From positions 4,166 to 68,165 of the forward strand of contig DATBMB010000056.1 of the NCBI GenBank assembly GCA_036555035.1: a stretch of DNA of 64,000 nucleotides. Reading direction: 5' to 3'. A program made the translations under genes and the position numbers. This stretch comes from SG8-41 sp036555035 (lineage in GTDB: Bacteria; Pseudomonadota; Gammaproteobacteria; Burkholderiales; SG8-41). The notes under the pieces were generated by a model, which made no database searches, was not told where the DNA came from, and saw only the letters and a list, made by a program, of their open reading frames with translations. How positions within the stretch are numbered: the stretch's first letter is position 1; each line of letters begins with the position of its first letter. Shown piece by piece: positions 33,887-42,859 of the stretch.

Positions 33887-34278
33887 TGGCGAAGGTCAAG
33901 ACCTACGTCCGCCCGATGCAGGGCTGGTGGCGCAGGAATCCGTACTTCGTGCGCTACATGATCCGCGAAGGGAGCAGCGTTCTGCTCGCGATCTACTCCA
34001 TTATTCTGCTGGTGGGTTTGTTCCGCCTCACTCAGGGCGAGGCGGCCTGGGAAGCCTGGCGAACCGCGCTGACGAGCCCGATCTCACTGCTGTTCCATTG
34101 GCTGGCGCTGCTGACGGTTAGCTATCACGCCTACACCTGGTGGCTGGTGGCGCCCAAGACCGCGCCCGATCTTCGCATCGCGGGCCGGCCCCTGCCCGAG
34201 TGCGCGATCACGGCAGGCGGCTTGCTGGGGACGGTCGGCGCTTCCGTCGTGATTTACGTCATCGTGCGGTGGATGTGA
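33886..34278 (+). CDS. frdC: Fumarate reductase membrane anchor FrdC
   Basis: 130 residues with three membrane helices. The opening MAKVKTYVRPMQGWW and RYMIREGSSV match E. coli FrdC; Glu28 corresponds to the E. coli glutamate (about 29) at the menaquinol site. This haem-less two-anchor type (with FrdD) normally uses a low-potential naphthoquinol rather than ubiquinol. The start is fixed by the one-base overlap with frdB. Confidence 0.93.
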   Translation: MAKVKTYVRPMQGWWRRNPYFVRYMIREGSSVLLAIYSIILLVGLFRLTQGEAAWEAWRTALTSPISLLFHWLALLTVSYHAYTWWLVAPKTAPDLRIAGRPLPECAITAGGLLGTVGASVVIYVIVRWM

Positions 34279-34279
34279 C

Positions 34280-34636
34280 ATGAAACGCTCCCACGAACCC
34301 ATCTTCTGGTCGCTGTTCGGGGCCGGCGGCGTGCTCTCCGCGCTGGTCGCGCCGATACTCATCTTCATCACCGGCATCATCGCGCCGATCGGGCTGTGGC
34401 TGCCCGGGGAAGCCCTCGCCTACTCCCGCATCCTCGGATTTTCGCAGCATTGGTTTGGCAAGCTGCTTATCCTCGCGGTGATCTCGCTCTTCCTGTTCCA
34501 CGCCGTGCATCGCATCTACCACGGCCTGCACGACCTCGGGGTGCATGCGGGGACCGGGGCCATGGTCGCCGCTTATGGCAGCGCGCTCGCCGGCACCTTG
34601 ATTGCCGCCTGGCTGCTGCTCGGCATTGGCTTCTGA
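34280..34636 (+). CDS. frdD: Fumarate reductase membrane anchor FrdD
   Basis: 118 residues and three membrane helices. SHEPIFWSLFGAGGVLSALVAP and HAVHRIYHGLHDLGVH align with E. coli FrdD from memory. It begins one base after the frdC stop and completes the fumarate reductase complex. Confidence 0.93.
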   Translation: MKRSHEPIFWSLFGAGGVLSALVAPILIFITGIIAPIGLWLPGEALAYSRILGFSQHWFGKLLILAVISLFLFHAVHRIYHGLHDLGVHAGTGAMVAAYGSALAGTLIAAWLLLGIGF

Positions 34637-34673
34637 TGCAGTAGATTCGGCAACAACGAAAGGGGAGAACGCC

Positions 34674-36119
34674 ATGAACTGGAAAGCCATCGCACCGGTC
34701 GCTGTTGCCATCATCATCGCCCTCATACCCGCGCCGGCGGGTTTGCCCCAATACGCCTGGTATTACTTCGCCATTTTCGTCGGGGTCATCGTGGGCCTCA
34801 TGTTCGAGCCGCTGCCGGGAGGTGCGATCGGGTTGATCGGCGTCGCACTGGTGACGGTGTTGTCGGAGTACGTGTTCTTCAGTCCGGATCAGCTCGCCAA
34901 GGCCGGCTTCAGCTCGGCCCGGGCGTCCCTCTCCTGGGCGCTATCGGGCTTTTCCAACACCACGGTGTGGCTGATCTTCGGCGCGTTCATGTTTGCCCTC
35001 GGCTACGAGAAGACCGGCCTCGGACGGCGCATCGCGCTGCTGCTGGTCAAGGCGATGGGGCGCAAGACGCTCACCCTGGGCTACGCCGTGACGATCGCCG
35101 ACCTGCTGCTCGCACCGTTCACACCGTCCAACACGGCTCGCAGCGGCGGCACGATCTACCCCGTGATCCGCAACCTGCCGGCGCTCTACGAGTCGAAGCC
35201 CAACGACCCCTCCATGCGGCGCATGGGGTCGTACCTCATGTGGGTGGCGCTTGCGGCGACCTGCGTGACGAGCTCCATGTTCCTTACCGCGCTCGCGCCC
35301 AACCTGCTTGCCGTCGAGCTGGTGCGGAAGACCGCGAAGATCGAGTTTGCGTGGGTCGACTGGTTCATCTATTTCGCGCCGGTCGGTATTCTGCTGCTGG
35401 TGCTGGTTCCGCTCCTCGTCTACTGGATCTATCCCCCGCAGGTGAAGGAGGGCAAGGAGGTCCCGGCGTGGGCGGCGAAGGAACTCGAGAAGATGGGGCC
35501 GCTCTCCCAGCGCGAGATCATACTGGGCGTGCTGGTCCTGATCGCGCTGCTGCTGTGGATCTTCGGCGGCAAGATCATGGAGGCCACCACCGCGGCCATC
35601 GCTGTCATCTCGCTCATGCTGCTGCTGAAGGTTGTCACCTGGGACGACATCACGGCCAACAAGGCCGCGTGGAACACGCTCGCGTGGTTCGCGACGCTGG
35701 TCGCGCTCGCCGACGGCCTGACCCGAGTGGGATTCGTGAAGTGGTTCGCGGAAAGCGTCGCCGGGGGGCTCTCCGGAGTCTCGCCTACGGTAGCGGTCAT
35801 CGCGCTGCTGCTCATAAACTTCTTCGGCCACTACCTCTTCGCGAGCGTCACCGCCCACGTCACCGCCATGATCCCGGTGCTGCTCGCGGTAGCCTCGACC
35901 ATCCCGGGGGTCAACATGCACACGCTCGCCCTGGGCCTGTGCCTGCAGCTCGGCATCATGGGCGTCCTCACCCCGTACGCGACCGGCCCGAGCCCGGTCT
36001 ACTATGGCAGCGGGTTTCTGCCGGCTGCGGACTACTGGCGGCTGGGCGCGATTTTCGGCGTGATCTTCTTCGCCGCGTTCATGGTGATCGGCGTGCCCTG
36101 GATGCTATTCATACGGTAA
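34674..36119 (+). CDS. DASS-family dicarboxylate carrier (CitT / 2-oxoglutarate-malate translocator type)
   Basis: 481 residues with about twelve membrane segments. The family substrate motif TPSNTARSGGTIYPVI is at about 143-158, and the C-terminal repeat has TPYATGPSPVYYGSGFLPAADYW. In the fumarate operon it most likely exchanges or imports C4-dicarboxylates (fumarate, malate, succinate). AAAGGGGAG precedes the ATG at 34674. A longer frame reaching into frdD is not needed. Confidence 0.9.
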   Translation: MNWKAIAPVAVAIIIALIPAPAGLPQYAWYYFAIFVGVIVGLMFEPLPGGAIGLIGVALVTVLSEYVFFSPDQLAKAGFSSARASLSWALSGFSNTTVWLIFGAFMFALGYEKTGLGRRIALLLVKAMGRKTLTLGYAVTIADLLLAPFTPSNTARSGGTIYPVIRNLPALYESKPNDPSMRRMGSYLMWVALAATCVTSSMFLTALAPNLLAVELVRKTAKIEFAWVDWFIYFAPVGILLLVLVPLLVYWIYPPQVKEGKEVPAWAAKELEKMGPLSQREIILGVLVLIALLLWIFGGKIMEATTAAIAVISLMLLLKVVTWDDITANKAAWNTLAWFATLVALADGLTRVGFVKWFAESVAGGLSGVSPTVAVIALLLINFFGHYLFASVTAHVTAMIPVLLAVASTIPGVNMHTLALGLCLQLGIMGVLTPYATGPSPVYYGSGFLPAADYWRLGAIFGVIFFAAFMVIGVPWMLFIR

Positions 36120-36123
36120 TCAG

Positions 36124-37653
36124 GTGAACGTCGCCACTGTCCGCCGCATCGGCCTGTTCGCAGCGCCGGTGCTGGCGGCGCTCTGCTACTACTGGCTGCC
36201 GCCCCACTACTCGACCGGGCCCGGCGAGTGGGTCGAGTTCAGCCAGGCCGGGCGCACCACGCTCGCCATGATGGTCTGGATGGCCACGTGGTGGCTCACC
36301 GAGGCGGTGGACATCGAGGTCACCGCGCTGCTGCCGGTCGTGGCCTTCCCGCTCCTGGGCATCGCGCCCCTCAGCAAGGTCCTGCCGCCCTACGCCGCGG
36401 ACGTGATCTTCCTCTTCATGGGCGGCTTCATCATCGGGCTCGCCATCGAGCGCTGGGGGCTCGACCGCCGCATCGCGTTCTTCGTGCTACGCCTGGTCGG
36501 CGCCCGCCCGGGCGCGATCGTCGGCGGATTCATGGCGGTCACCGCGTTCCTCAGCATGTGGGTCTCGAACACCGCGTGCGCGGCGATGATGGTGCCGATC
36601 GCGCTCTCGGTGATCGACCTCGTGCTGGTGAGCCGCACGGGCAAGGGCCTAAAGGAATCCGGCGGGATACCCCAGGACCGGGTTCCGGAGCGCAATTTCG
36701 CGACCGGCCTGCTGCTGAGCGTTGCCTACGCCGCCTCGATCGGGGGCATCGCGACGATCATCGGCTCGCCGCCCAATGGCATCGCGGTGCGCTATATCGA
36801 GCAGACATTCAGCAAGCAGGTCACCTTCTTCGACTGGATACTGATCGGAGGACCGTTCACGCTCATCTTCCTGCCGATCGCGTGGCTCATGATCACCCAC
36901 GTGCTCTTCCGCGCGGATATCGGTGAGATCGCCGGCGGCCGCCAGCATTTCGCCGAGGAGTACCGCAAGCTCGGGCCGCTTTCGCGGGGCGAAAAGACCG
37001 TGCTAGCGGTCTTTTCCGCTACGGCGTTTCTGTGGATCTTCAGCCCGCTGCTGAAGCCCCTCGTGATCGCGGGCATGAAGCCCCTTTCCGGCCTCTCGGA
37101 TGCCGGCATCGCGATGCTGGCGGCGATGGCGCTGTTCCTCATTCCGGTGGACCGCGCCAAGGGCGTGCGCGCCATGGACTGGGACACCGCGGTGAAGCTT
37201 CCCTGGGGCGTGCTCATGCTCTTCGGCGGCGGGCTCACGCTCGCTGCGTCGGTCGAGGCGAACGGCGTCTCCGAGTACATCGGCAACGCGAGCCGCGGCC
37301 TGTCGGGCCTGCACCCCATACTGCTGCTGCTCGCGATCACGGCCATGACGGTGTTCCTCTCGGAGCTCACCTCCAACACCGCGCAGGTCGCGACCATGGT
37401 GCCGGTGCTCGCGGCGATGGCGCCGGTGCTGGGGATGAATCCCTACGTGCTGATCATCGCGTGCACGCTGGGGGCGAGCAGCGCCTACATGATGCCGGTG
37501 GGCACGCCCCCGAACGCGATCGTGTTCGGAACGGGGCTCGTGCGGATGCCGCAGATGATGAAGGCGGGCTTCTGGCTCAACCTAGCCGGGATCCTGGTCA
37601 TCACGGCGCTCGCCTCGTTCTTCATCACGCCGCTCCTCGGCAACGTCTACTAG
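36124..37653 (+). CDS. DASS-family Na+/dicarboxylate symporter (SdcS-like)
   Basis: 509 residues from a GTG, about eleven to twelve membrane segments. Two Ser-Asn-Thr substrate/Na+ motifs are seen: VSNTACAAMMVPIAL (about 145) and TSNTAQVATMVPVLAAMAP (about 420), with GTPPNAIVFGTG near the end. This is the SLC13/SdcS branch, different from its neighbour of the CitT branch. The two carriers may work as an uptake symporter and a succinate-exchanger, which is inference. It is followed by a terminator. Confidence 0.92.
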   Translation: MNVATVRRIGLFAAPVLAALCYYWLPPHYSTGPGEWVEFSQAGRTTLAMMVWMATWWLTEAVDIEVTALLPVVAFPLLGIAPLSKVLPPYAADVIFLFMGGFIIGLAIERWGLDRRIAFFVLRLVGARPGAIVGGFMAVTAFLSMWVSNTACAAMMVPIALSVIDLVLVSRTGKGLKESGGIPQDRVPERNFATGLLLSVAYAASIGGIATIIGSPPNGIAVRYIEQTFSKQVTFFDWILIGGPFTLIFLPIAWLMITHVLFRADIGEIAGGRQHFAEEYRKLGPLSRGEKTVLAVFSATAFLWIFSPLLKPLVIAGMKPLSGLSDAGIAMLAAMALFLIPVDRAKGVRAMDWDTAVKLPWGVLMLFGGGLTLAASVEANGVSEYIGNASRGLSGLHPILLLLAITAMTVFLSELTSNTAQVATMVPVLAAMAPVLGMNPYVLIIACTLGASSAYMMPVGTPPNAIVFGTGLVRMPQMMKAGFWLNLAGILVITALASFFITPLLGNVY

Positions 37654-37663
37654 ACCCGGGCAA

Positions 37664-37692
37664 CAAAAAAGCCCGGTGCGACCGGGCTTTCT
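37664..37692. terminator. Bidirectional rho-independent terminator
   Basis: GCCCGGT (37671-37677), loop GCG, ACCGGGC (37681-37687), preceded by six A and followed by TTT. It ends the fumarate operon on the plus strand and, with six T on the minus strand, the formate dehydrogenase operon. Confidence 0.92.
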
Positions 37693-37713
37693 GGCGAGGC
37701 GGGACCCGCTGCG

Positions 37714-37956
37714 CTATTTCTTCATGGCCGCCGCGGTACCGCTGCCCTTGTTCCGCTTGTAATTCTGCACCGCGCGATCCTGCGCCTTCTCCAGGGCCAC
37801 CGCCGCCTTCTTGGCGGCCTCGCCCTTCTTGGCCTTCGCTTCTGCCGCCTTGGCTTTCTCCGCGTCGCTCAAGGGCGGCAGCTTGGCGGAGGCGACGCCG
37901 ACCGCCAACCCGACCAGCAGCGCCGGGATCACGATCCAGAATCTCGTTGCTTTCAT
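37714..37956 (-). CDS. Small exported Ala/Lys-rich protein of the formate dehydrogenase operon
   Basis: 80 residues from the ATG at 37956 (AGGAGG ten bases upstream). A signal peptide (MKATRFWIVIPALLVGLAVG, cleavage after VASA) is followed by a helical, Ala/Lys/Glu-rich segment (about 25-65) that could form a coiled coil. I do not recognise a family. Its start overlaps the gamma subunit stop (ATGA), so it belongs to the operon; it is the last gene before the terminator. Confidence 0.75.
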   Translation of the reverse strand: MKATRFWIVIPALLVGLAVGVASAKLPPLSDAEKAKAAEAKAKKGEAAKKAAVALEKAQDRAVQNYKRNKGSGTAAAMKK

Positions 37957-39023
37957 AGCTTCCATCCCTCCTTCATCGAGTTCGCGCGCGCGGCCGCCGT
38001 GCTGCCCGCGGCGCCCGGCCGGCCTTTGACGACGTCGTTATACCAGTGCTCGTGGTGCTCCTTGGCCCACTGCTCGTCGACCTTCCCGTCGGTGCGCATG
38101 CACTCGTAGGCCCCTTCCACGCCGACGGACCCGAGGTAGATGTGCCCGAGCATCATGGCGACATAGAGCACGCCGGTCACCGCGTGGATGATGTTCGAGT
38201 ACTGCATGACCAGCCGGCCCTGCTCGAAGTTCGGGAACAGCATGATGATGCCGGATGCGCCGACGATGATCGTGAACAGGAACAGCCCGACCCAGAACAC
38301 GATCTTCTCGCCCGCGTTGAAGAATCCCGACGGGACGTGCTCGCCCGTCAGCATGCCGCCGCCCTTGAGCAGCCACCCGAAATCGTATCCGCGCGGGATG
38401 TTGCGCGAGAGATAGGTGAAGAACATCAGCGCCGCGGCGATCAGGAAGACCGGCCCGATGAAGTTGTGCAGGTTCTTCGACAGGATCGCGAGCCAGGAGA
38501 ACACTGTATAGCCGAACATCGGCAGCACGACATACTTGCCGAAGAGCAGCAGAACCCCGGAGATCGCGAGAATCACCCAGCTGATCGCGACCGTCCAGTG
38601 CATGGTGCGATCCCAGCTCGACAGGCGCTGGATCTTCCTTCCGGTCAGCCGGCCGTGGACCTTGAGCGGGCCCCGCCACAGGTAGAAGCCGAGTATCAGC
38701 AGCGGAACGATGATGAGCAGCCAGCCGCCGTAGACCGTGATCGGGCCATTGCGGATCTGGCGCCAGATCTCGCCCTCGGACTGGATGAGGACGTTGGTCT
38801 CGATGCCGCGCACCTGGGTGGTCTGCGCGGGGGAGGTCGTGGTGCTGCGCACGTCGCGCCAGACCGGCGCGTTGTTGAGCGGCTGGTCCTGCTGGCGCTG
38901 CACCTGCTCCTTGGCGTGCTCCTGTGCGACGCCCTGAGCGGCCAGCGGCAGCGGCGTGAGGAGCATCACGCCCGCCAGGGCCATGAGACGAACCATTGCT
39001 CGCATGTCGCCGATGCGGACCAT
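37953..39023 (-). CDS. fdhC: Formate dehydrogenase gamma subunit (cytochrome b556)
   Basis: 356 residues. A signal peptide (MVRIGDMRAMVRLMALAGVM) and a periplasmic N-terminal stretch of about 90 residues precede four membrane helices. Haem-ligand histidines are likely in RTMHWTVAISW, KNLHNFIGPVF and IIHAVTGVLYVAMMLGHIYL; the C-terminal segment VEGAYECMRTDGKVDEQWAK with HHEHWY is typical. It takes electrons from FdhB to quinone. The ATG at 39023 has AGGAGG seven bases upstream. Confidence 0.93.
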   Translation of the reverse strand: MVRIGDMRAMVRLMALAGVMLLTPLPLAAQGVAQEHAKEQVQRQQDQPLNNAPVWRDVRSTTTSPAQTTQVRGIETNVLIQSEGEIWRQIRNGPITVYGGWLLIIVPLLILGFYLWRGPLKVHGRLTGRKIQRLSSWDRTMHWTVAISWVILAISGVLLLFGKYVVLPMFGYTVFSWLAILSKNLHNFIGPVFLIAAALMFFTYLSRNIPRGYDFGWLLKGGGMLTGEHVPSGFFNAGEKIVFWVGLFLFTIIVGASGIIMLFPNFEQGRLVMQYSNIIHAVTGVLYVAMMLGHIYLGSVGVEGAYECMRTDGKVDEQWAKEHHEHWYNDVVKGRPGAAGSTAAARANSMKEGWKL

Positions 39024-39044
39024 GCGCATCCCTCCTATCGCGTT

Positions 39045-39281
39045 CTAGTTCCTGGCGCTGGGCGTGCCGCGGGAATACTCGTTCTGCCCTTCGATGCGCT
39101 TCTTGATGGCGGTTTCCCAGGCCAGCTTGTCGCCCTTGAATTGATCGTTGTCCCAGGGCTGCTTGTCCGGCTTCCCTTGGTACTGGCCCTGCTTGTACAC
39201 GGTGACCTGCGTACTTTCGCCGCAGCCTGCCGCTGCCGCCGCCAGGGCCATGGCGGCGGCTATCAACAGCGCTTTTCTCAT
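39045..39281 (-). CDS. Small lipoprotein of the formate dehydrogenase operon
   Basis: 78 residues. Lipobox LAAAAAGC (Cys20) after a short hydrophobic signal. The mature part (QVTVYKQGQYQGKPDKQPWD) continues with WETAIKKRIEGQNEYSRG. I do not know its function; related small lipoproteins occur between fdhB and the gamma gene in other betaproteobacteria, as I remember. It overlaps fdhB as ATGA, showing co-translation. Confidence 0.8.
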   Translation of the reverse strand: MRKALLIAAAMALAAAAAGCGESTQVTVYKQGQYQGKPDKQPWDNDQFKGDKLAWETAIKKRIEGQNEYSRGTPSARN

Positions 39282-39901
39282 GACTTGGCTCCCGGGCGCG
39301 GCGTGGGTTGCCGCTCGGGCTTGCCATAGGCCGTGCCCCAGCCCCAGACCTCGGACCCCTTGCCGCGCTTCAGCACGCGGTTGCGGTAGATGTCGGCGAT
39401 CTCGTCGGCGTCGCCGCCGAGCAGCGCCTTGGTCGCGCACATCTCGGCGCAGGCCGGGAGCTTGCCCTCCGCCAGGCGGTTGCGGCCGTACTTCTTGAAC
39501 TCGGCCGCGGAGAAGTCCGCCTCGGGACCGCCGGCGCAGAACGTGCACTTGTCCATCTTGCCGCGCAGGCCGAACGCACCGTCCTGCGGGAACTGCGGCG
39601 CCCCGAACGGGCAGGCGTAGAAGCAGTAGCCGCAGCCGATGCACAGGTCCTTGTCGTGCAGCACCACACCCTCGGTGGTCTTGTAGAAGCAGTCCACCGG
39701 GCAGACCGCCATGCACGGCGCATCCGAGCAGTGCATGCAGGCGACCGAGATCGATTTCTCGCCCGGCACCCCGTCATTCAGCGTGACCACCCGGCGGCGG
39801 TTCACGCCCCACGGGATCTCGTGCTCCTGCTTGCACGCCGTCACGCAGCCATTGCACTCGATGCAACGCTCGGCATCCGCGAGAAATTTCATTCTTGCCA
39901 T
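39278..39901 (-). CDS. fdhB: Formate dehydrogenase iron-sulfur (beta) subunit
   Basis: 207 residues with four [4Fe-4S] sites: CIECNGCVTACKQEH, CMHCSDAPCMAVCP, CIGCGYCFYACPFG and CTFCAGG with a late CAEMCATKAL. It relays electrons from the alpha subunit to cytochrome b556. Unlike E. coli FdnH it has no C-terminal membrane helix, so docking must rely on the gamma subunit. It lies 29 bases after the alpha gene. Confidence 0.95.
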   Translation of the reverse strand: MARMKFLADAERCIECNGCVTACKQEHEIPWGVNRRRVVTLNDGVPGEKSISVACMHCSDAPCMAVCPVDCFYKTTEGVVLHDKDLCIGCGYCFYACPFGAPQFPQDGAFGLRGKMDKCTFCAGGPEADFSAAEFKKYGRNRLAEGKLPACAEMCATKALLGGDADEIADIYRNRVLKRGKGSEVWGWGTAYGKPERQPTPRPGAKS

Positions 39902-39930
39902 GGTTCAGCTCCTCTGTGTCCCGTTCTCGA

Positions 39931-42849
39931 TCAGGCCTTGGATACCTGGCACAGCGTGGTCTTGGTCTCCTGCATCATGGTCACGATGTCGTAGCCGTAG
40001 GTGGTGGCCGTGTTCACGGCCTCGCCGCGCACGAACGGCGCCGCGCCCTCCGGATACTTGTCGAGCAAGTCCCTGCCCTCCATCCAGCCGGCGAAGTGGA
40101 ACGGGCAGAATACGGTTCCCGGACCAACGCGCTCGGTGACCAGCGTCTTGACCTTGATGCGCGCCTTGCTCGGCGTTGAAACCCACACGTACTCGTTGTT
40201 CTTCACGCCGCGGTCGTTGGCGTCCTTGGGATTGATCTCGACGAACATCTCCTGCTGCAGCTCGGCGAGCCAGGGATTGGACCGCGTCTCGTCGCCGCCG
40301 CCCTCGTACTCGACCAGGCGGCCGCTGGTGAGAATGAGCGGGTAGGTCTTGACCGCGTCCCGGTTCGCGTCCTGCACCGTCTTGAACAGCACCGGCATGC
40401 GCCAGCGGACCTTCTGGTCGGCGTGCGTCGGGAACTTGTCGATCAGGTCCGGCCGCGGAGTATAGAGCGGCTCCCGGTGCAGCGGCACGCCATCCGGGAA
40501 GTTCCAGACCACCGCCCGCGCCTTGGCGTTGCCCCAGGGGTGGCACCCGTGCTTCATCACCACCCGCTGGATGCCGCCCGAGAGATCGGTCTTCCAGTTC
40601 TTGCCCTCGGCCGCCTTCTTCTCGCTCTCGGTCAGGTCGTCCCACCAGCCGAGCTTCTTCATCAGCACGTGGTCGAACTCGGGATAGCCGGTCGTGATCT
40701 CGGCTCCCTTGGAGTGCGAGCCGTCCTCGGCCAGCAGGTTGACGCCGTCCCGTTCCACCCCGAAGTTGGCGCGGAAGTTACCGCCCCCGTCCATCATGTG
40801 CAGGGAGGTGTTGTAGAGATTGGGCGTCCCGGGATGCTTGATCGCCGCGCTCCCGTAGCACGGCCACGGCATGCCGTAGTAGTCGCCGTCCAGCACGTAG
40901 CCGGTCTTGGCGTCCTTGCCGCCCTTCGCGCGCAGGGTCTTCACGTCGAACACATGCTGGTTGCGCATGTGCGCCTGCAGCCGCTCCGGTGACTGGCCGG
41001 TGTAGCCGATGGTCCAGGCGCCGCGGTTGATCTCGCGCAGCGCGTCCTCCATGTCGGGCTCATCCATGCCGCCTTTGCCCTTCACCAGCTTGATCTTCGC
41101 CACGAACTCCTTGCCGAAGCCGAACTTCTGCGCGAGCTGGTACATGATCATGTGGTCGGTCCGGGAATCGAACATCGGGTCGATCACCTTCTCGCGCCAC
41201 TGGATCGAGCGGTTGGACGCGGTAACCGAACCCGCGCATTCCATCTGCGTCGCCGCCGGCAGGAGGTAGACGTTCTCCTGGCGCACCAGCGCCGCCATCG
41301 CCGCGGTCGCGCTGGGGTAGGGATCGACCACCACCAGCAGGTCGAGCTTCTTCATCGCCTCGAGCATTTCCTTGCCGCGGTTCTGGCTGTTCGGGGCATG
41401 CCCCCAGAAGATCACCGCCCGCACGTTCGGATCCTGGTCGAGGTTCTCGTTCTTCTCCGTCACCGCGTCCTGCCAGCGGGATACCGTGATGCCCGGCTTC
41501 TCCATGGATGCAACCGACGAGAACTGCTTGACGATCCAGTCATAGTCCACGCCATACACCGCAGCCCAATGCTTCCACGCGCCCGCGGCGATTCCGTAGT
41601 AGCCGGGAAGCGAGTCGGGATTCGGCCCGACGTCGGTCGCGCCCTGCACGTTGTCGTGGCCGCGGTAGATGTTGGTGCCGCCGCCGGAGACGCCGACGTT
41701 GCCCAGCGCCAGCTGGAAGCAGGCCGACGCGCGCACGATGGCGTTGCCGTTGGTGTGCTGGGTCTGGCCCATCGCCCAGACAATCGTGCTGGGCCGGTTC
41801 TTGGCCATCATTTCAGCGACGTCGCGGACCTCGGCTTCCTTCATGCCGGTGACGCTCTCGGTCACCTCCGGAGTCCACTTCATCACCTCTTCCCGCACCT
41901 TGTCCATGCCGTAGACGCGGGCCTTGATGTATTCCTTGTCCTCCCACCCGTTCTTGAACACGTGGTAGAGCATGCCCCACAGGAATGCCACGTCCGTGCC
42001 GGAGCGGATGCGGTAGTACTTGTCCGCCCGCGCCGCCGTGCGTGTGAACCGTGGGTCGACGCAGACCACCTTGGCTCCGTTCTCCTTGGCGACCAGCGTG
42101 TGCATCATCGATACCGGATGCGCCTCCGCGGCATTGCTGCCGAAGAACAGGATGCACTTCGAGTTCAGCTCGTCGTTGTACGAGTTCGTCATCGCGCCAT
42201 AGCCCCAGGTATTCGCGATGCCCGCGACCGTGGTCGAGTGGCAGATGCGCGCCTGATGATCCATGTTGTTCGTGCCGAAGAACGACACGAACTTGCGGAA
42301 CAGGGCGGACTGCTCGTTGTTGTGCTTGGAGGAGCCGATCCAGAAAGTCGCGTCCGCGCCGCTCTCCTTCTTGATCGCGAGGAGTTTCTTGCTGACCTCG
42401 TCGAGCGCCTGGTCCCAGGACACCTTCTGCCACTTGCCCCCGACGAGCTTCATCGGGGTCTTCAGGCGATGCGAATCATGATGGATGCCATGCTCGCGGA
42501 TCGATGCGCCCTTCGCGCAGTGCGCGCCGAGGTTGATCGGCGAGTCGAATACCGGCTCCTGCCGGATCCAGATGCCGTCCTGGACCACGGCGTCGATGGA
42601 GCAGCCGACGGAGCAATGCGTGCAGATCGTGCGGTGCACCTCGATCTTGCCCCCGGCGCCCTGCGCCGCCGCGGACTTCTCCACGATGCTGAACGGCAGC
42701 TGGGTCGCCACCGCCCCGGCGCCGAGCGTGACGCCCGAGCGCTTGAGGAAGGTGCGGCGATCGATCGTCCGGCCGAGCATTCCCGCGACGTTGCGGGAAA
42801 GGCGGCTCGCGCTCGAGGATACGCTGGTGGATTTTCTCGTGAGCAACAT
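39931..42849 (-). CDS. fdhA: Formate dehydrogenase alpha subunit, Tat-exported, Cys-type Mo/W enzyme
   Basis: Oxidises formate at a bis-MGD Mo or W centre. 972 residues from the ATG at 42849. A long Tat signal has R31RTFLKRSG. The [4Fe-4S] ligands are C76, C79, C83 and C111 (CTHCSVGC and AHCAKG). The metal ligand is Cys203 in QARICHSTTVAG with His204 next to it; the codon is TGC, not the TGA used for selenocysteine in E. coli FdnG. The single frame is intact. Metal choice is not visible, but a tungstate system in the same window makes tungsten possible. Confidence 0.96.
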   Translation of the reverse strand: MLLTRKSTSVSSSASRLSRNVAGMLGRTIDRRTFLKRSGVTLGAGAVATQLPFSIVEKSAAAQGAGGKIEVHRTICTHCSVGCSIDAVVQDGIWIRQEPVFDSPINLGAHCAKGASIREHGIHHDSHRLKTPMKLVGGKWQKVSWDQALDEVSKKLLAIKKESGADATFWIGSSKHNNEQSALFRKFVSFFGTNNMDHQARICHSTTVAGIANTWGYGAMTNSYNDELNSKCILFFGSNAAEAHPVSMMHTLVAKENGAKVVCVDPRFTRTAARADKYYRIRSGTDVAFLWGMLYHVFKNGWEDKEYIKARVYGMDKVREEVMKWTPEVTESVTGMKEAEVRDVAEMMAKNRPSTIVWAMGQTQHTNGNAIVRASACFQLALGNVGVSGGGTNIYRGHDNVQGATDVGPNPDSLPGYYGIAAGAWKHWAAVYGVDYDWIVKQFSSVASMEKPGITVSRWQDAVTEKNENLDQDPNVRAVIFWGHAPNSQNRGKEMLEAMKKLDLLVVVDPYPSATAAMAALVRQENVYLLPAATQMECAGSVTASNRSIQWREKVIDPMFDSRTDHMIMYQLAQKFGFGKEFVAKIKLVKGKGGMDEPDMEDALREINRGAWTIGYTGQSPERLQAHMRNQHVFDVKTLRAKGGKDAKTGYVLDGDYYGMPWPCYGSAAIKHPGTPNLYNTSLHMMDGGGNFRANFGVERDGVNLLAEDGSHSKGAEITTGYPEFDHVLMKKLGWWDDLTESEKKAAEGKNWKTDLSGGIQRVVMKHGCHPWGNAKARAVVWNFPDGVPLHREPLYTPRPDLIDKFPTHADQKVRWRMPVLFKTVQDANRDAVKTYPLILTSGRLVEYEGGGDETRSNPWLAELQQEMFVEINPKDANDRGVKNNEYVWVSTPSKARIKVKTLVTERVGPGTVFCPFHFAGWMEGRDLLDKYPEGAAPFVRGEAVNTATTYGYDIVTMMQETKTTLCQVSKA

Positions 42850-42859
42850 GGCGCTCTCC

